Below, piece after piece: positions 28,563 through 39,682 of a DNA stretch of 64,000 nt; position 1 is the stretch's first letter; each line of letters opens with the position of its first letter. The stretch covers positions 67,818,054-67,882,053 of the forward strand of contig CM067081.1 in the NCBI GenBank assembly GCA_034008185.1, written 5' to 3'. The position numbers and the translations under genes were made by a program. Source of the stretch: Gorsachius magnificus. Lineage: Eukaryota > Chordata > Aves > Pelecaniformes > Ardeidae. The notes beneath the pieces are model-generated. The model saw nothing but the letters and a program-made list of their open reading frames with translations. It searched no databases and had not been told where the DNA came from.

Positions 28563-31500
28563 AAGGGCAAAAGAAGACAAGCAACCAGAGTCAGCAGATC
28601 TGAAAATCTGATCTGTAGAGGACTGACAGGTCTCACAGTGCTAGCATTTTTTCTGGAGAACCTGGGTGAGCCACTCAGATACCTAAGTATTCATAAAAGC
28701 ACAGTCTTGCCAAAAATAAGAGCAATTTCATTAGACCACTGCATCCCCTCTCTTTTTTTGGTCACTATTGGGATCTGCAACAACACAATCCCAACCATTA
28801 AATCTAACTTAAGCATTGCTGTTTTGGAGGGGATGGATTGTTTTTGTTTTAAATGCACACAACTCTCATATTGTGTCATACTGTCAGAGCTCAGTTTTCC
28901 AAGGTTGTGTTCACGTGTTCTGTAGCAGTCACCAGCTTTTCAAACCAGAATCTAAAAGCAACTGTGAGATGTCACACCCTGTGTCTCCTGGAAAATAGAT
29001 CTAATTTTCCATTACAAACTGGTGATTGTTCCTGGGCAGGGGGAGGAGGAGAGAGAAAGGGAGACTAAGAAAGGGAGCTTTTATACTATCTACCAGATTT
29101 TTCTTCTCTTTCTACCACCCTCCTTCCTACAATTCTACAAGCTGAATGACTGCCAGAAAAATCAGCAAAACTATTTTTCTTGAAATACCAAAACAAAACA
29201 TCTGAGAAGTTTCATGATACAGTTCAATTACTTAAACTTTAAGAACTCACTAAACGCTTTAAAACACACATCTCGGAAGAAGATACCAAGAGAAACAGCT
29301 TTCAGAACACCACACTGTAGTACTGAATGGAACAGGAAATGAGGAACAAAGAAAGGAATTTCATAGATTCCAGATGTACTCTAACACCAGCTGGGAAATA
29401 CAAGCAAGAATCAACTAAAGCCTTGTAAAAGGCTACCACTAACTGTTTTCTTCTAGAGTTCTTGAACAAAAGTAGCTGTAAACAATTTGTAAATAGAAAT
29501 ATTTTCAGAAGAAATTGGAAACAGTAGTAAAAATAAACTTCTTCCCCTCTGTCCTATTTTCAAGGAGCCATCAGTGCATCTGTTTTGTGGAGTTGCTTTT
29601 TTAAAATATAAGAACTCTGTATAAGCAGCCATAACAGAAGCACAACTGTAAAAAAAGTCTTTCAAGTCGTCAGTTTTCCAACACTTGGAATATTAAAGCT
29701 GAATGAAACTTGAAAGCAAGGGAAATCAAACCCAGCAAAGTTTATTTAAACTATATGCCTTCTGTGTAACTGGAATTGAATGGGAATTTAAATTTGTAAA
29801 TTGCTAAAAACCAAGTTACCAGTCACCCAAAAACTTTGTTCCCACGGCTATAAATTAAAAAATTAACCCTGGAAAAAACCCTGGAAACAGAACTCCTTCG
29901 CAAGTTCAAACGCCCTTCTTCTCCCTATGCAACTCAATGTCTCCCAACATTTTGCATTCCTTTTCTGAAACACAAACTCAGGTCTTTCAACAGAAACTTC
30001 TTGTAAATAGATTTTGAAACATCTGAGTAACAAGTACAGTGACAAACAGACAAGTATATTTCCTACTAAGGTCACTGTAAAAGACTAAAAGAAAATTTAA
30101 GCATGCATCTTACAGAACACAGACCTGCATTAATAGAAAATTCCCCCTCCTCCCATTATTGCAGAAACAGATGTTCTTCACAACTTCAAGGCTTTTCACT
30201 AATTTGTTGCACATGGCAAAACAGACACTTCATCTAATGTTCGTCCTCCTACTACCAGCTTATAAGAGTACATTAATATTTATGCAAACTAGACATTGCA
30301 TGAAATGCTACCTATTCAAACCTACCAGTCATTTGTACGTGAAACACTCTCCCTCTTAGGTTCACATCATGCTAATCCATTTCAGTTAATGGTGATACAG
30401 TCACACACGCCCCAGCAGGTAGGGAACAGTAAGATTCAGCTGTTGGGCTAATGAAGGGATCTTCATTTTGCTCCGGTGCTCCCTGAGAGGTAATAAGCAA
30501 ACACAAAAGTGTCTAGTCAGATAGAAAAAAGGTAAGACTTCTGAGGTCTGGAATGAAAACTGAAGAGCAGAACTCTTAATCAATCTTAGAAGTTAGGAAA
30601 GTCAGACCAGGCTGTAAGCCTTCAATACTTTTGTTCTTTCCTTAACAGGCCTCAAAAATACAGATACACTACAGTTTTCTTCCTTTCAGACAGAAAAGTG
30701 GAAAAAACCCTCAAAGCCCTCAAACTTTCCACTGAATCTTTAAAGTGGTTTACAGTGGGCAATGATCCATGAAAAATTTCAAGAAATAAAAATATGGAAA
30801 AAAATTTCAAATTCTTCATGATTTTGAACCATCACATCTCATTTTGCAAAACTTTCACCCAGAAAGTCTTCTATAGGAGGAAAACAACACGTGAAGTTTC
30901 AGGGAAGTTGCTTTCCCTTGGTAGAGGTTAGGATGGGAGAGGAAGGAAGTTAGATTTGGTTTGGTTTTATTCCAAAACAAAGCTTTTAGTTGGATCCTAA
31001 ATTCAGTCACCAGTCCACTATGCTGAACAAATCAAACAGGCACTACTAAATAACAGATACTTCATTAGGTTTAATAAAAGTTGCTAAAATGAGAAGAGAA
31101 TTATTCAGAATGTGCAAGCCTATGATCAGCTTTCCAGTTTAATAAAATGCCTGTTATTAACTCCAAGCATATCTCAAGCTTCTCCTTGATTTAACCACAA
31201 AATAGATAAACCTCTGCTACTAGAAGGCTTAAAAACACAACATTAAGACATACTAGTGCATGTTTTAACCATTAATATATGCCTGAGGTGACTTGCTCCC
31301 CAGGCACAATAATAGTCCACTGGCACACACACAAGCATTCATTTTTCTTCCACATATTTGGCTGAACATTTGTTGGTCTGAAATCATTATGAGTAATATA
31401 GCTGTCTGATATTTACATCTTTTGTAGTATTCAGCAAAGACTACAGTCCTCTGTCTTTATTCTAGGTTTCTTGCTCTCACAAGGAGAAACTATAAGATTT

Positions 31501-32447
31501 ATTCTCCAAACACACCAGTTTGCAGAGGGTTTTCTCACAAGTGAATCATCACGTGAGAGGTATTAAGTACCCCTTAACAACCCCAAATGGATTTTGCCTC
31601 GTCCTCTCCCCCACCCTCTCCAACAGAAAAATTGCTACATGAGCTACTCAAAGACTTAATTCAGCTCTCACAGAAGTGTAACTATTGGCTTCAACAGAAT
31701 TATTCCCAATGTACACTCCTGTAATGGAAATGAGTCAGGCCATCAGTCATGGGCTAAGAAAGAATAGAGGGAATACCTGAAGGTCCCTTTGCACTCTGTA
31801 GGGGTCATCTACTCTAAGAATTTTAACCCAATACATACTATAAAAGGTATTTTAGAATTTTTTTAAATTGTATTTTCTAACCTTTCTGTAGGCAACACCG
31901 TTCAGCGTTTGCTTCCTTAAACAGGAGCATCAGTGCAATAAATGGCTTCGTATGATAACAGAGTGTTTGACAGCACATCTGCAGAAGTAGAAATCTTGCT
32001 GTGATGCAAAGAAATAGGGGGGGTCTGTTTAAGTATCAACATGATAATCAACACTAGGTGCCTCAGCTTTGGAAGACAAGTGTGTGATGGAGAAGCGGGG
32101 CAGTGGGTGTATTAATCCATGAATAACAACTAAAACACCTAAACTTTCATAAGCAGCTAAGGCTCCTGAACTGAGCGTGAGATACAAGTAGTTCTCAGGT
32201 AGAAGGTCAGAAATACAGACGTATCGGTTTGTCAGGTTATCCTCTTGGTGGTCTCACTCGAATTTTAACATCTGTTCTCCAGAGCAGCTGACCAAGCCAG
32301 TGTATATCAGAGACTAACAAATACAGTATCATCAAGAAAACACATACAATGGAAAGGGAGTGGACTGATAAAGCATAGAAAGATTCAAGCAGGCTCATGA
32401 CACTGCCAGCAATACAGACACGAAAGCTGTCCCCTCTACCTGATTTA

Positions 32448-32463
32448 CACACACACACACACG
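32448..32463. repeat. Short (CA)n tract
   Basis: About seven CA units in RASA3 intron 1; minor. Confidence 0.7.
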
Positions 32464-33507
32464 CTTCCAGTCAAGCTCCTGATACTTGTGCAGAGACACC
32501 TCTGACATTCACTTGAGTGCACAGATTCAGCTCACTAAAATGGAAGAAAACTAAACCTGACAGGAAAAATAAGTTGCATCCTTTGGGCCTGCTTTGCAAA
32601 CTGAACTGGATTTTTTTTTTTGTTGGCAGAGGAAGTGTCAGTTAACGGGAGGTGTGTTTGGGGTGGGGGTGTGTGCAAAGAATGTTTCATAGCTGGGAGC
32701 AAGATGAGTAGGGAAGGGGAAGAGCAAGACCTACCTTTTCAGCAGCAACAAGTTACTAACCTGGGTTAGCACATTATGAAGCCATGCCTTGGACTACACC
32801 TACAAGAACAGAATCACAAAGCAGCATGTGAAACATGGAGGAGAACAGCATGAGGCAGAACAGAGACGCAAGAACACAGGAGGAGAAGCTAATATTGGGA
32901 TCTACTTAACTCAGTGATTTTGGAAAAAGAAATTTATTTTCAACCAATAACAGTCAAAAAAAAAAAAATCACAATAAAACCACCAACCAGTCTGAAGAGT
33001 AATTCAATACGATGAGAAGCTTGCAAAAGCATTTGCGGAAAACCATGAAGCTAAGATATCCAGCACTTATAAGAGCATTTGTTACTTTGACCAGCAGATA
33101 ATCACCTCAATGAGAAGACAAGAAAACACTATTAGTTCTCACAAGAAAGATTAGAGAACACTTTTTTCCCCAATGTACTCACTCCAAAAGAGGACAAAAA
33201 ACCTAGAAAGTTTGCTTCCTCACATCAGAGCCTCTGAGCAGATCTGTTTAATGGTTTCATTCCTGTGAATTTACCTCTACGCACTCTAAAAGCCAAGTCA
33301 CATTGGCTTCCACTCACATATATGAATCATTTTTTACCTAAAAGAAAGTCAAGTTATGGATAATTTGATAGCACGCTGGCTGCCCCAAACACAAGCATCT
33401 TCCATTTCTTCAAAACTAAGTTCACTGAAGCATTTTCCACTGCTACCTTAGTTTCTTTCTCTCACTTGCAGAAACTATGCTGTGGTCTCCACTTTTGCTC
33501 CAGCCAC

Positions 33508-33535
33508 GGCTGTTCCTGACAGTCCAGGAACAGCC
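33508..33535. repeat. Short perfect inverted repeat (11-bp arms)
   Basis: ggctgttcctg is followed after 6 nt by its exact complement. A small hairpin within RASA3 intron 1; it may be chance. Confidence 0.6.
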
Positions 33536-34374
33536 ACAGCACTCCTCGTCTAGAAATAGCACTGGTCCCAGCTCTTTTCCATTCAGCACACTGAACACAA
33601 GTTGGTCAGAACACAACCACCACCAAATTTAGCCGAGTTCGAAATACTGAACCAGCGGTGAAAAATCTGCATAATCTATTCTGCACCCTTCACAGCCTGT
33701 CAGACTCAAGCCTTAAATAGCATTGCAGTCAATCAATAGCAGCAGAAGTTGCCACTTCATTTTACCTACGCAACATCAGTTTAAGCTGTACTTGTTAACT
33801 TTTTAATGTGCAAAAACAATCTTGAGAAGTCTTGAATATTTTCAGGGTGAGATGCAAATAACTATTCCTCCTTTCTTTGATTGTTAGTCCACTAACTTTG
33901 AAACTCTAGAAAAATCACTGTTGTACTTATAAGGAAATTTTTACATTTCCTAAATAATTATTTTCTATTATATATGGATAGAAAGATAAATAGATAGACA
34001 CATACCTGGGAAAAATTCTCTCATTCTAAAAATATCTATTCCACAACCTTATGCCCCATTTAAATGGGGATAAATCCTTTTACAGTATTATGCAGTGAGC
34101 ATATTTAGTCGTACTTACTTCTACAAGTAACCACTTAAGACAAGGCACTAAATCCCAACAGACAACATTAAAAGGGACATCTTCTCAAGGCAAAATGGAT
34201 TTCCCTGATCAACCTTAGGATTATTAGACTTAAGATAGGCCTTAAGTTTGTCAGAGACAAGATAGTTCCTCCTTAACCTTACAGAAATGCAGAGAGGCAT
34301 CTCTCAAACATTTATTCAGTATCAAGTTTAATGGTGGAAGGGCAGTAAATACCTTCTCTTGGCAATCAACCTGC

Positions 34375-34475
34375 TTAAACTATATATTTATACTAGCTAT
34401 ATATTATACTACTAATAATATATACTATTTATATTAGCTATAATACTATATATTAAACTATATATATACACACAC
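34375..34475. repeat. AT-rich imperfect repeat of tatat/ctatat words
   Basis: Repeated tatatatta and agctata words build an imperfect tandem array, ending in a short acacacac run. Self-complementary and probably variable in length. Confidence 0.8.
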
Positions 34476-37400
34476 ACTAGCATTTAAGCAAATACTCTGC
34501 CCAACTTCACCCAAGACTTTCAGTTTCCCGAAGAAAAGTTCAATTGCTTTCGCAATGTCTTCAACTACATAGCTCTGTATGAATTAGTAAAGGCAGAGCA
34601 GGAAAATTAAGAGTCAGAGAGACAGCACAGTCTACAGATCAACAATCTTCATCTAGTCAACCAGACAATCACAACACAAATGAGGTTTTTGAGTTCTCAG
34701 AAAATGGTGGGTTTACCCTTTGAACAGGATAAGCTGTGAGTGGAGCACCAACCCACATCAGGTGGTAGCCAGCCTTTATCACAAAAATTTCACGTTCATG
34801 CTTCTGACCACACTTAGCATTAAGGAGAGACTATGCTGCCAGAGGCCCCACATTTTAGACTAGGACTTTAACACCTGTGACCACAAAAGGTCCATCCCTG
34901 GCCCTTTCTAAAGATGATAAAAGGATGTCTTAAATTGCTACAAGCCCTCACAGTATACAAGTAGACCATTATGATCTCTGAGGTCAACAAAATGATGAGC
35001 AAAGGGTCCTTCTCATAGTATCGGTGCCCCTGGTAGCCTCTTGATGTGTTCTATTCTCCTGTCACAGTTATTATTCCAAAACTATGGGAGATCTTGTGCC
35101 CAGCTACAGCTAGAAAAATACAGTTTTAGAGCAGAGCCTCATACTCCTTGATACAAGAGTACTAGATTTCAGTGACACGGAAAGCTTTGTTACTTTACAT
35201 TGAGAATGCACAAATGAGCCGTTTGTTTAGATTTTTCAAGTATAAATAATTTCACAAAGTAAAATCTGGCAGACAGTTCTCTGCTAACCATTATACAGCC
35301 TTCCACAGCAGAAATGCTGAATATGAGCTTTTATTTTTGAAACTGGAAGTTTAATAATTGATGCCATTTGAGGAGAAAAAAAATAACAATTAAATACAGT
35401 ATATTTATCAAATATTATTAACAGTATAATGCAAGTCATGTTGTCAAGCAGAAGGACTCTCTTTGTAGTTTTTTCAGCCAATCATCAGCCATAGAGCCTT
35501 ATGTTGTTTCCTTTCAGGTTTTGAAACACTGACTCATGGAAATATCAGCACTGCACACTTCCTCAAAGTGGCAATCTTATAGGAAATGTTTGTTTAGTCT
35601 TACATGACACATTGTTTTGTTTATGTATAAGGGATTCCGGTAAAAATAATTTTCAATTAAGGAAAAAAAAAAAAAAGACAAGTGGACAACAGCTTCAGTT
35701 ATGGGAAGCCAAAATAAATCAATTTCAAACACACATTTGACCAGTGCATTCACTAGCACAGATATTACTTTTTTCTTTTTACTGTACGTTACTTCCTTGC
35801 AACAGACATGAGCAGAAGTAGCCAGGCATTGAGTTCTTTCAATTCAACAAACCTCTGAAGAAACCAGAAACTGGACAAGAGGTAGCAGAGTAACAATTCC
35901 TCTTAACACTGCTACCCACAATGACAGAGTTCGTATCAGTGCTCCACAACTTCAGTATCTCAATGAGACATTTTTTGGAAGTGGCACATCGTTGGCAGCA
36001 CAACCAAATGAGGGAAACACGGGTTCCCAAGAAGCTCAAGGGTTCACATTTTCAACATATGAAACAGATGGCTCAAGCTAAATCCAAACATGACTAGAAA
36101 CAACACTGCTCAGAATGGGGAAGCATTTAGGAGATCTGGGATATAATTATCTATCTAGCTAAATGTGGCTGATTCTATGCAACCCATCAGTCTCAAAAGC
36201 ACAAGTTACACCAGCAGCAGAAAATCCCATCATTTACCTGCAGCTTCTTGGAATTATAGGACAGCACCCAGCCATAGCAATACATTGCATTAGGGCATTC
36301 AGACATCTCTAGGCTACAGATGTTTTGCACAGCCTGAAGCCTCCAAACTGCACCAGGCTCGCTATTAAGAAAGGCACGCCACCATGGGTGCCCCATCCTG
36401 ATCTCACAGTGTGTTTGCACAGATTCTTCAAAGCACCAGTCTGACATTTCATGAGATTCACACCGAGGCATACTTGTATCTCAATGCCCCCATTCATGAT
36501 TTGCCAGTAAAGGTGCAACAAAGGAAACATCTTAGCAGATCAAACACAGAATACCTGCAAGTCAGAGATCAGTCAGAGCTTGGCCATGAAACAAGCTCCC
36601 AAAAAACAGAACTGACCCCTTCTAGCACATGATAAATCAAAGCGCATCAAGTCGGGAAATGACTTATCCCTTTGCCCTCAAATAACTTATCCCTTAGCAC
36701 AACAGAAGATTCAAAGCCTCCTGCCACTAGAGAAGAGAGAAACCTACAAGATACCAGTGAATATGAACTCCTAAAAGACAAATTTACTCTTGGGAACAGC
36801 TAACAAAAGTAGTGTCCCTCCAATGTTCACCATCTCCTTTCAAATCCACTCACAGGGTTTTTTGCAGGGAGTCTACAAGCCTCCATATACAATTTCTTTA
36901 AGATTAGGATTGCTTTACAAGGCCTTTTATATTAAAAATACTCCCGCAACCCATCAGAGCAATTCTGCCACTTTTATTTTTCTGAGAAATTTCACAAAAA
37001 GACAGTCAGCTACAGAAAGTTATTTAACTTTGGAAAAAAAAAATCCGAGAAAAACCGTGCTCCTGCCACGACGAATGCGCCTTCAGGTACTTTCTAGTGA
37101 ACAGCAGGAAAGGGCTCCCTTTTGTGTGTACTTATCATCGCCCTCTGCTGTGCTACGGCAGAAAAACTGGGTGCAGCAGCGGTCCAGAAAGTGCCTGGCA
37201 TTATTCTTGCGGTTCATTGAGTAGAGACCTTCTGCACAGAAGGCAGAAGCGAAGCACCGGTGTATCAGTGATGCACGCAGATTTTCCTACCTATTCTCCA
37301 TGCTAAAAGGCAGCAGAAATCTTTACTGCAATGCTGCACATTAATCAAACGCTTAGCTCTGATCAGGACTCTGATAACTTAACTCAGCAGTAAGATTAAC

Positions 37401-38093
37401 TTTAGTCCATAATTTAATGAGATTAATCTCAAGTCTTCTGCCGGTGTTATCATCTTCTCTCTCTTCTACCACTCGAAGAAATCCCCCCACTCTAGTGACA
37501 TTGGTCGTTTAGGTATGACATCACTGTTTCCTTCTCAAAAAAAACCCACCCAAGAGCCATCAACCTATAGGCGAGATGTGTTCTTACTCCTTTCACTAAA
37601 AATCACCAGACAGGAACAATCTGCAATAGCACCACTTGCATGGTGTCCGAATTTCTCCCTTGCAAAAAGACTGGGGTTTTCTTTTTCTTCTTGCCTCTTT
37701 TCAACAGAGACAGAACACAAGTCTCTGACCATACTTCATAGTCTTACTGAATCTATTTTCTGGATGTATAAAAGAACAGAAACCAAAAAATTATATGTTG
37801 TGTCATAGAATTTTACTTCTTAAAGCCTGCTATCACTAAACGACCTGCTAACAATTAACAAGGAAACGATCCCAGCAATGGTCTCTTTGAAATGCTAATG
37901 CCATTATCCAATAACGAGATTTCCTATGCAAACTCCAGTTTCAGTTTTATCTAACATGACAACTGGTGGTTGCAAATTTGCTTTTACATGCACGGATACG
38001 CAAGAGCAGATTTTCCAAGAGCGTTAATAGGAAGCTACAAACCCAAGTCCCATAGTACCCACCGCTGCGAGTCCGGCACTGAACTCTTCCCCC

Positions 38094-38176
38094 AGAGGGA
38101 GCAGTTTGCCTCGCCGAGATGGGGCAAGCTCCCCACCACCCCTTGCCCCCATCTCGGCGAGGCAAACCGCTCCCTC
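38094..38176. repeat. Near-perfect inverted repeat (hairpin/cruciform)
   Basis: The left arm (38094-38128) is complementary to the right arm (38142-38176) around a 13-nt loop. There is one single-base bulge, one internal mismatch and one mismatch at the outer edge. The core of each arm contains the motif TCGCCGAGAT or its complement. On the minus strand, the sense strand of RASA3 pre-mRNA, the internal mismatch becomes a G-U wobble, so the RNA would form a stem of about 34 pairs. It lies about 770 nt inside intron 1, within the CpG island. Function is unknown; a fold-back sequencing artefact is possible. Confidence 0.8.
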
Positions 38177-38519
38177 CGCACGCGGGTTTGATTCCGTTAC
38201 GGAAACGAGGGATTTCCGTCCCAGCCGGCACACTCAGAGCTCTACCAGGGAGAGTTTAATCTGCACGCTGACATCTGTCGCTTACTTTCTAATAATGTGG
38301 TTTGGAACTCGATCAACAGCAGGGAGAAGAGCGAATCTCCACAGGCGAGTCGCAGGAAGCGGCAGCCGCCTCAGCCCGTCCCGCTCGCTGAGGCAAGGGC
38401 TCGAGGCACCGGTTCCTTCCCCCAGACGCTTTTTGGCCGGTTTCGCACCAGCTCCGCCACCGACACGCAGCACCGAGACCCGGTGACCGCCTTCAAACTT
38501 TTAGCGCGTAGCTTAGCAA

Positions 38520-38540
38520 CGGGGGGGGGGAGGGGGGGGG
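38520..38540 (+). repeat. Poly-G tract with one A interruption
   Basis: Two long G runs separated by a single A lie on the plus strand just inside the CpG island. They can form a G-quadruplex on the RASA3 template strand. On the RASA3 sense strand the tract is C-rich. Confidence 0.8.
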
Positions 38541-38764
38541 GACGGGAACACCACATAAACGCGAAATCCGCCTAATATCCTGCGCTGCCCGGACTCCCGC
38601 CAGCCGGACGCGCTCCCCGCTGCCGGCCTGTCACCGCGGCACCCGGCCGCCTCACAGGCACCGGCCCGCCGCCCCTCACGGCGCCGCTCCCCACCGGCCC
38701 CGCACCGCCGGCCTGAGGCGCCGCGGAGCCCCGCCGGGCCGCGGGCACCGCCCGCCCTGCCACC

Positions 38765-38790
38765 GCCCCCCCTTCCCCCCCCCCACCCCC
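38765..38790 (-). repeat. C-rich tract, G-quadruplex-prone in RASA3 pre-mRNA
   Basis: C runs of 5, 7 and 10 or more lie about 155-180 nt inside RASA3 intron 1. On the transcribed RNA these become G runs (GGGGG, G10, G7), fitting an intramolecular G-quadruplex and an R-loop-prone site near the 5' splice site. Confidence 0.75.
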
Positions 38791-38944
38791 GAGGCTCCCC
38801 CGGCGGGACGCGGCGCGCAGGGGAGCGCGAAGGAGCGGCCGGCGCCGGGTGCCTCACCGGACCGGTGCTCCGCAGCGCCGGGCGCAGCCCGCTCCACTGA
38901 GGGCTCCCCACCCGCTGCCAGCCGCCCCCACCCCGCGCCCTCAC

Positions 38945-38999
38945 CGATTTTAATCCTGACGCTCTGGAAAACCCGCAGCCCCTCTTCCTCCACCGCCAT
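38945..38999 (-). CDS. RASA3: RASA3 coding exon 1 (N-terminus only)
   Basis: This exon encodes the first 18 residues, MAVEEEGLRVFQSVRIKI, plus the first base of a glycine codon. It ends at a GT donor (38944-38943; ATCG|GTGAGG), so the intron is phase 1. The ATG sits in a near-ideal Kozak context (CACCATGG). The peptide matches, from memory, the N-terminus of vertebrate RASA3 (GAP1-IP4BP), where it begins the first C2 domain. The full protein is known to have two C2 domains, a RasGAP domain and a PH/Btk region; it binds inositol tetrakisphosphate and phosphoinositides at the plasma membrane and switches off Ras and Rap1. Only this exon is in the window; the rest lies beyond the left edge. The frame stays open upstream of the ATG because the DNA is GC-rich, but I chose this ATG because it matches the family start and has a strong Kozak context. 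The adjoining CFAP97D2 gene supports the call. Confidence 0.93.
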
Positions 39000-39080
39000 G
39001 GTGGTGGTGGTGCCGCCGCGCCTGGAGCTCAGCAGTACTCGAACCCCGCCGCCGCGGAGACGCACGGGCCGGGCCGGGCC

Positions 39081-39117
39081 AAGGAAGAGGATGAAGAGGA
39101 GGAGGAGGAGGAGGAGG
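39081..39117 (-). repeat. GAG/AGG triplet tract in the RASA3 5' UTR
   Basis: The plus strand shows repeated AGG/GAG units with small interruptions; the RASA3 sense strand is therefore a CTC-rich pyrimidine tract. In the frame of the RASA3 ATG it would read as a leucine-rich hydrophobic run. It probably lies within the 5' UTR, where pyrimidine tracts can affect translation or bind PTB-like proteins; that role is not shown here. Confidence 0.7.
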
Positions 39118-39189
39118 CGGCAGGCGGCTGCCCCGCCGCGACGGGAAGGAGGGCGAGCGGACGGCTCGGAGCCCGCTGCGACCGAGCTG

Positions 39190-39212
39190 CCGCCAGCGAG
39201 CGAGCGAGCGGC
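39190..39212. repeat. Short (GAGC)n repeat near the inferred RASA3 TSS
   Basis: Three to four GAGC units stand near the expected start of transcription. Such short tandem repeats are common in GC-rich 5' UTRs and may vary in length between individuals. Confidence 0.6.
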
Positions 39213-39261
39213 CAAGCGGAGCGGAGCCCAGCGCCCGCCTCCCGCCCTGCCGCTGCCTCTC

Positions 39262-39298
39262 ATTGGCCAGCGGGGCCGCCGGCCGCGGCGCTCATTGG
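39262..39298 (-). promoter_or_regulatory. Tandem CCAAT boxes (NF-Y type)
   Basis: On the minus strand the sequence reads GCCCAATGAG at the distal box and GGCCAATGAG at the proximal box, each flanked by G/C as NF-Y prefers. The cores are 32 bp apart, about three helical turns, a common spacing for paired NF-Y sites. Their orientation matches the RASA3 start downstream. The proximal box contains an ATG in the RASA3 frame, which probably lies upstream of transcription. Confidence 0.65.
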
Positions 39299-39581
39299 GC
39301 CGCTGCCTGCCAGGGGTGGGAGGGGTAGCGGAGTGCCGGTGGAGCGGCGCGGGGAGGATGGGGGGGTGTTGCGGTGCTTTGCAACAGCTGGAGTGCGGCG
39401 CGCGCCGGCCCGGCCGCCCAGCTGCGGCGCGCGCGCGCTGCGCCTCGGCCGCCCCCTCAGCCGCCGCGGGGGCTGCGGCTGCCGCCCTCGGCCCCGTCCC
39501 GCCGGCGTGCGCTGCCGCGCCGTGAGGGGAGGCGGCGGCGCGAGGGGCGGCTCCGTTCCTCCCGGCCGCGGCAGCTCCCAC

Positions 39582-39620
39582 ACCACCCCACCCCACCCCA
39601 CCCCACCCCACCCCACCCCC
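39582..39620. repeat. (CCCCA)n tandem repeat, G-rich on minus strand
   Basis: About seven CCCCA units lie roughly 400 bp upstream of the inferred RASA3 start. The minus strand reads as repeated TGGGG, a classic G-quadruplex motif. It is likely length-polymorphic and could influence nucleosome occupancy at the promoter. Confidence 0.85.
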
Positions 39621-39672
39621 CACGCCGCCGGGACTCCCGAGGGGGCAGCGGGGGGAGGGGGAGGGGGAGGCT

Positions 39673-39682
39673 GAGTAAGTGC
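39673..39682 (+). promoter_or_regulatory. Candidate 5' splice site of a divergent transcript
   Basis: At the far edge of the CpG island the plus strand contains TGA|GTAAGTG, a strong donor-like sequence, facing away from RASA3. CpG-island promoters often produce divergent non-coding RNAs whose first exon ends at such a donor. No coding frame of note follows. This is a motif match only. Confidence 0.25.

Larger units (their letters stand above)
1..38944 (-). other. RASA3: RASA3 intron 1 (5' part, continues past left edge)
   Basis: Everything left of the exon 1 donor is AT-rich, non-coding sequence. The open frames in it are short and resemble no protein family I know, and none reads as the next RASA3 C2-domain segment. 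It holds homopolymer A/T runs, AT-rich simple sequence, one stretch with mobile-element-like character near 22.5-23.0 kb, and the 5' CpG-rich kilobase (38.0-38.9 kb). I recognise no CR1 LINE in it in either orientation. A very short or divergent exon could be missed by eye, so intron continuity is an inference from the absence of recognisable exon 2. Confidence 0.8.
39000..39330 (-). promoter_or_regulatory. RASA3: RASA3 5' UTR and core promoter
   Basis: Upstream of the RASA3 ATG is GC-rich, TATA-less sequence. Read on the minus strand it carries two CCAAT boxes (39262-39266 and 39294-39298), a GGGCGG GC box at 39242-39247 and further CG-rich Sp1-like sites. CCAAT boxes usually lie about 60-100 bp upstream of the start site, so I place transcription initiation near 39150-39210 and a 5' UTR of roughly 150-210 nt. 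This start is inferred, not seen. The UTR includes a pyrimidine-rich tract and a short GAGC repeat. Confidence 0.7.

Noticed and set aside
38175..38200. tRNA T-arm-like gggtttgattccg
   Set aside because: The rest of a tRNA cloverleaf, including A and B boxes at proper spacing and an acceptor stem, is not present.
38998..39525. 175-codon and 210-codon plus-strand frames in the CpG island
   Set aside because: They are Arg/Ala/Pro-rich by-products of GC content, antisense to the RASA3 5' UTR and upstream region, with no family resemblance.
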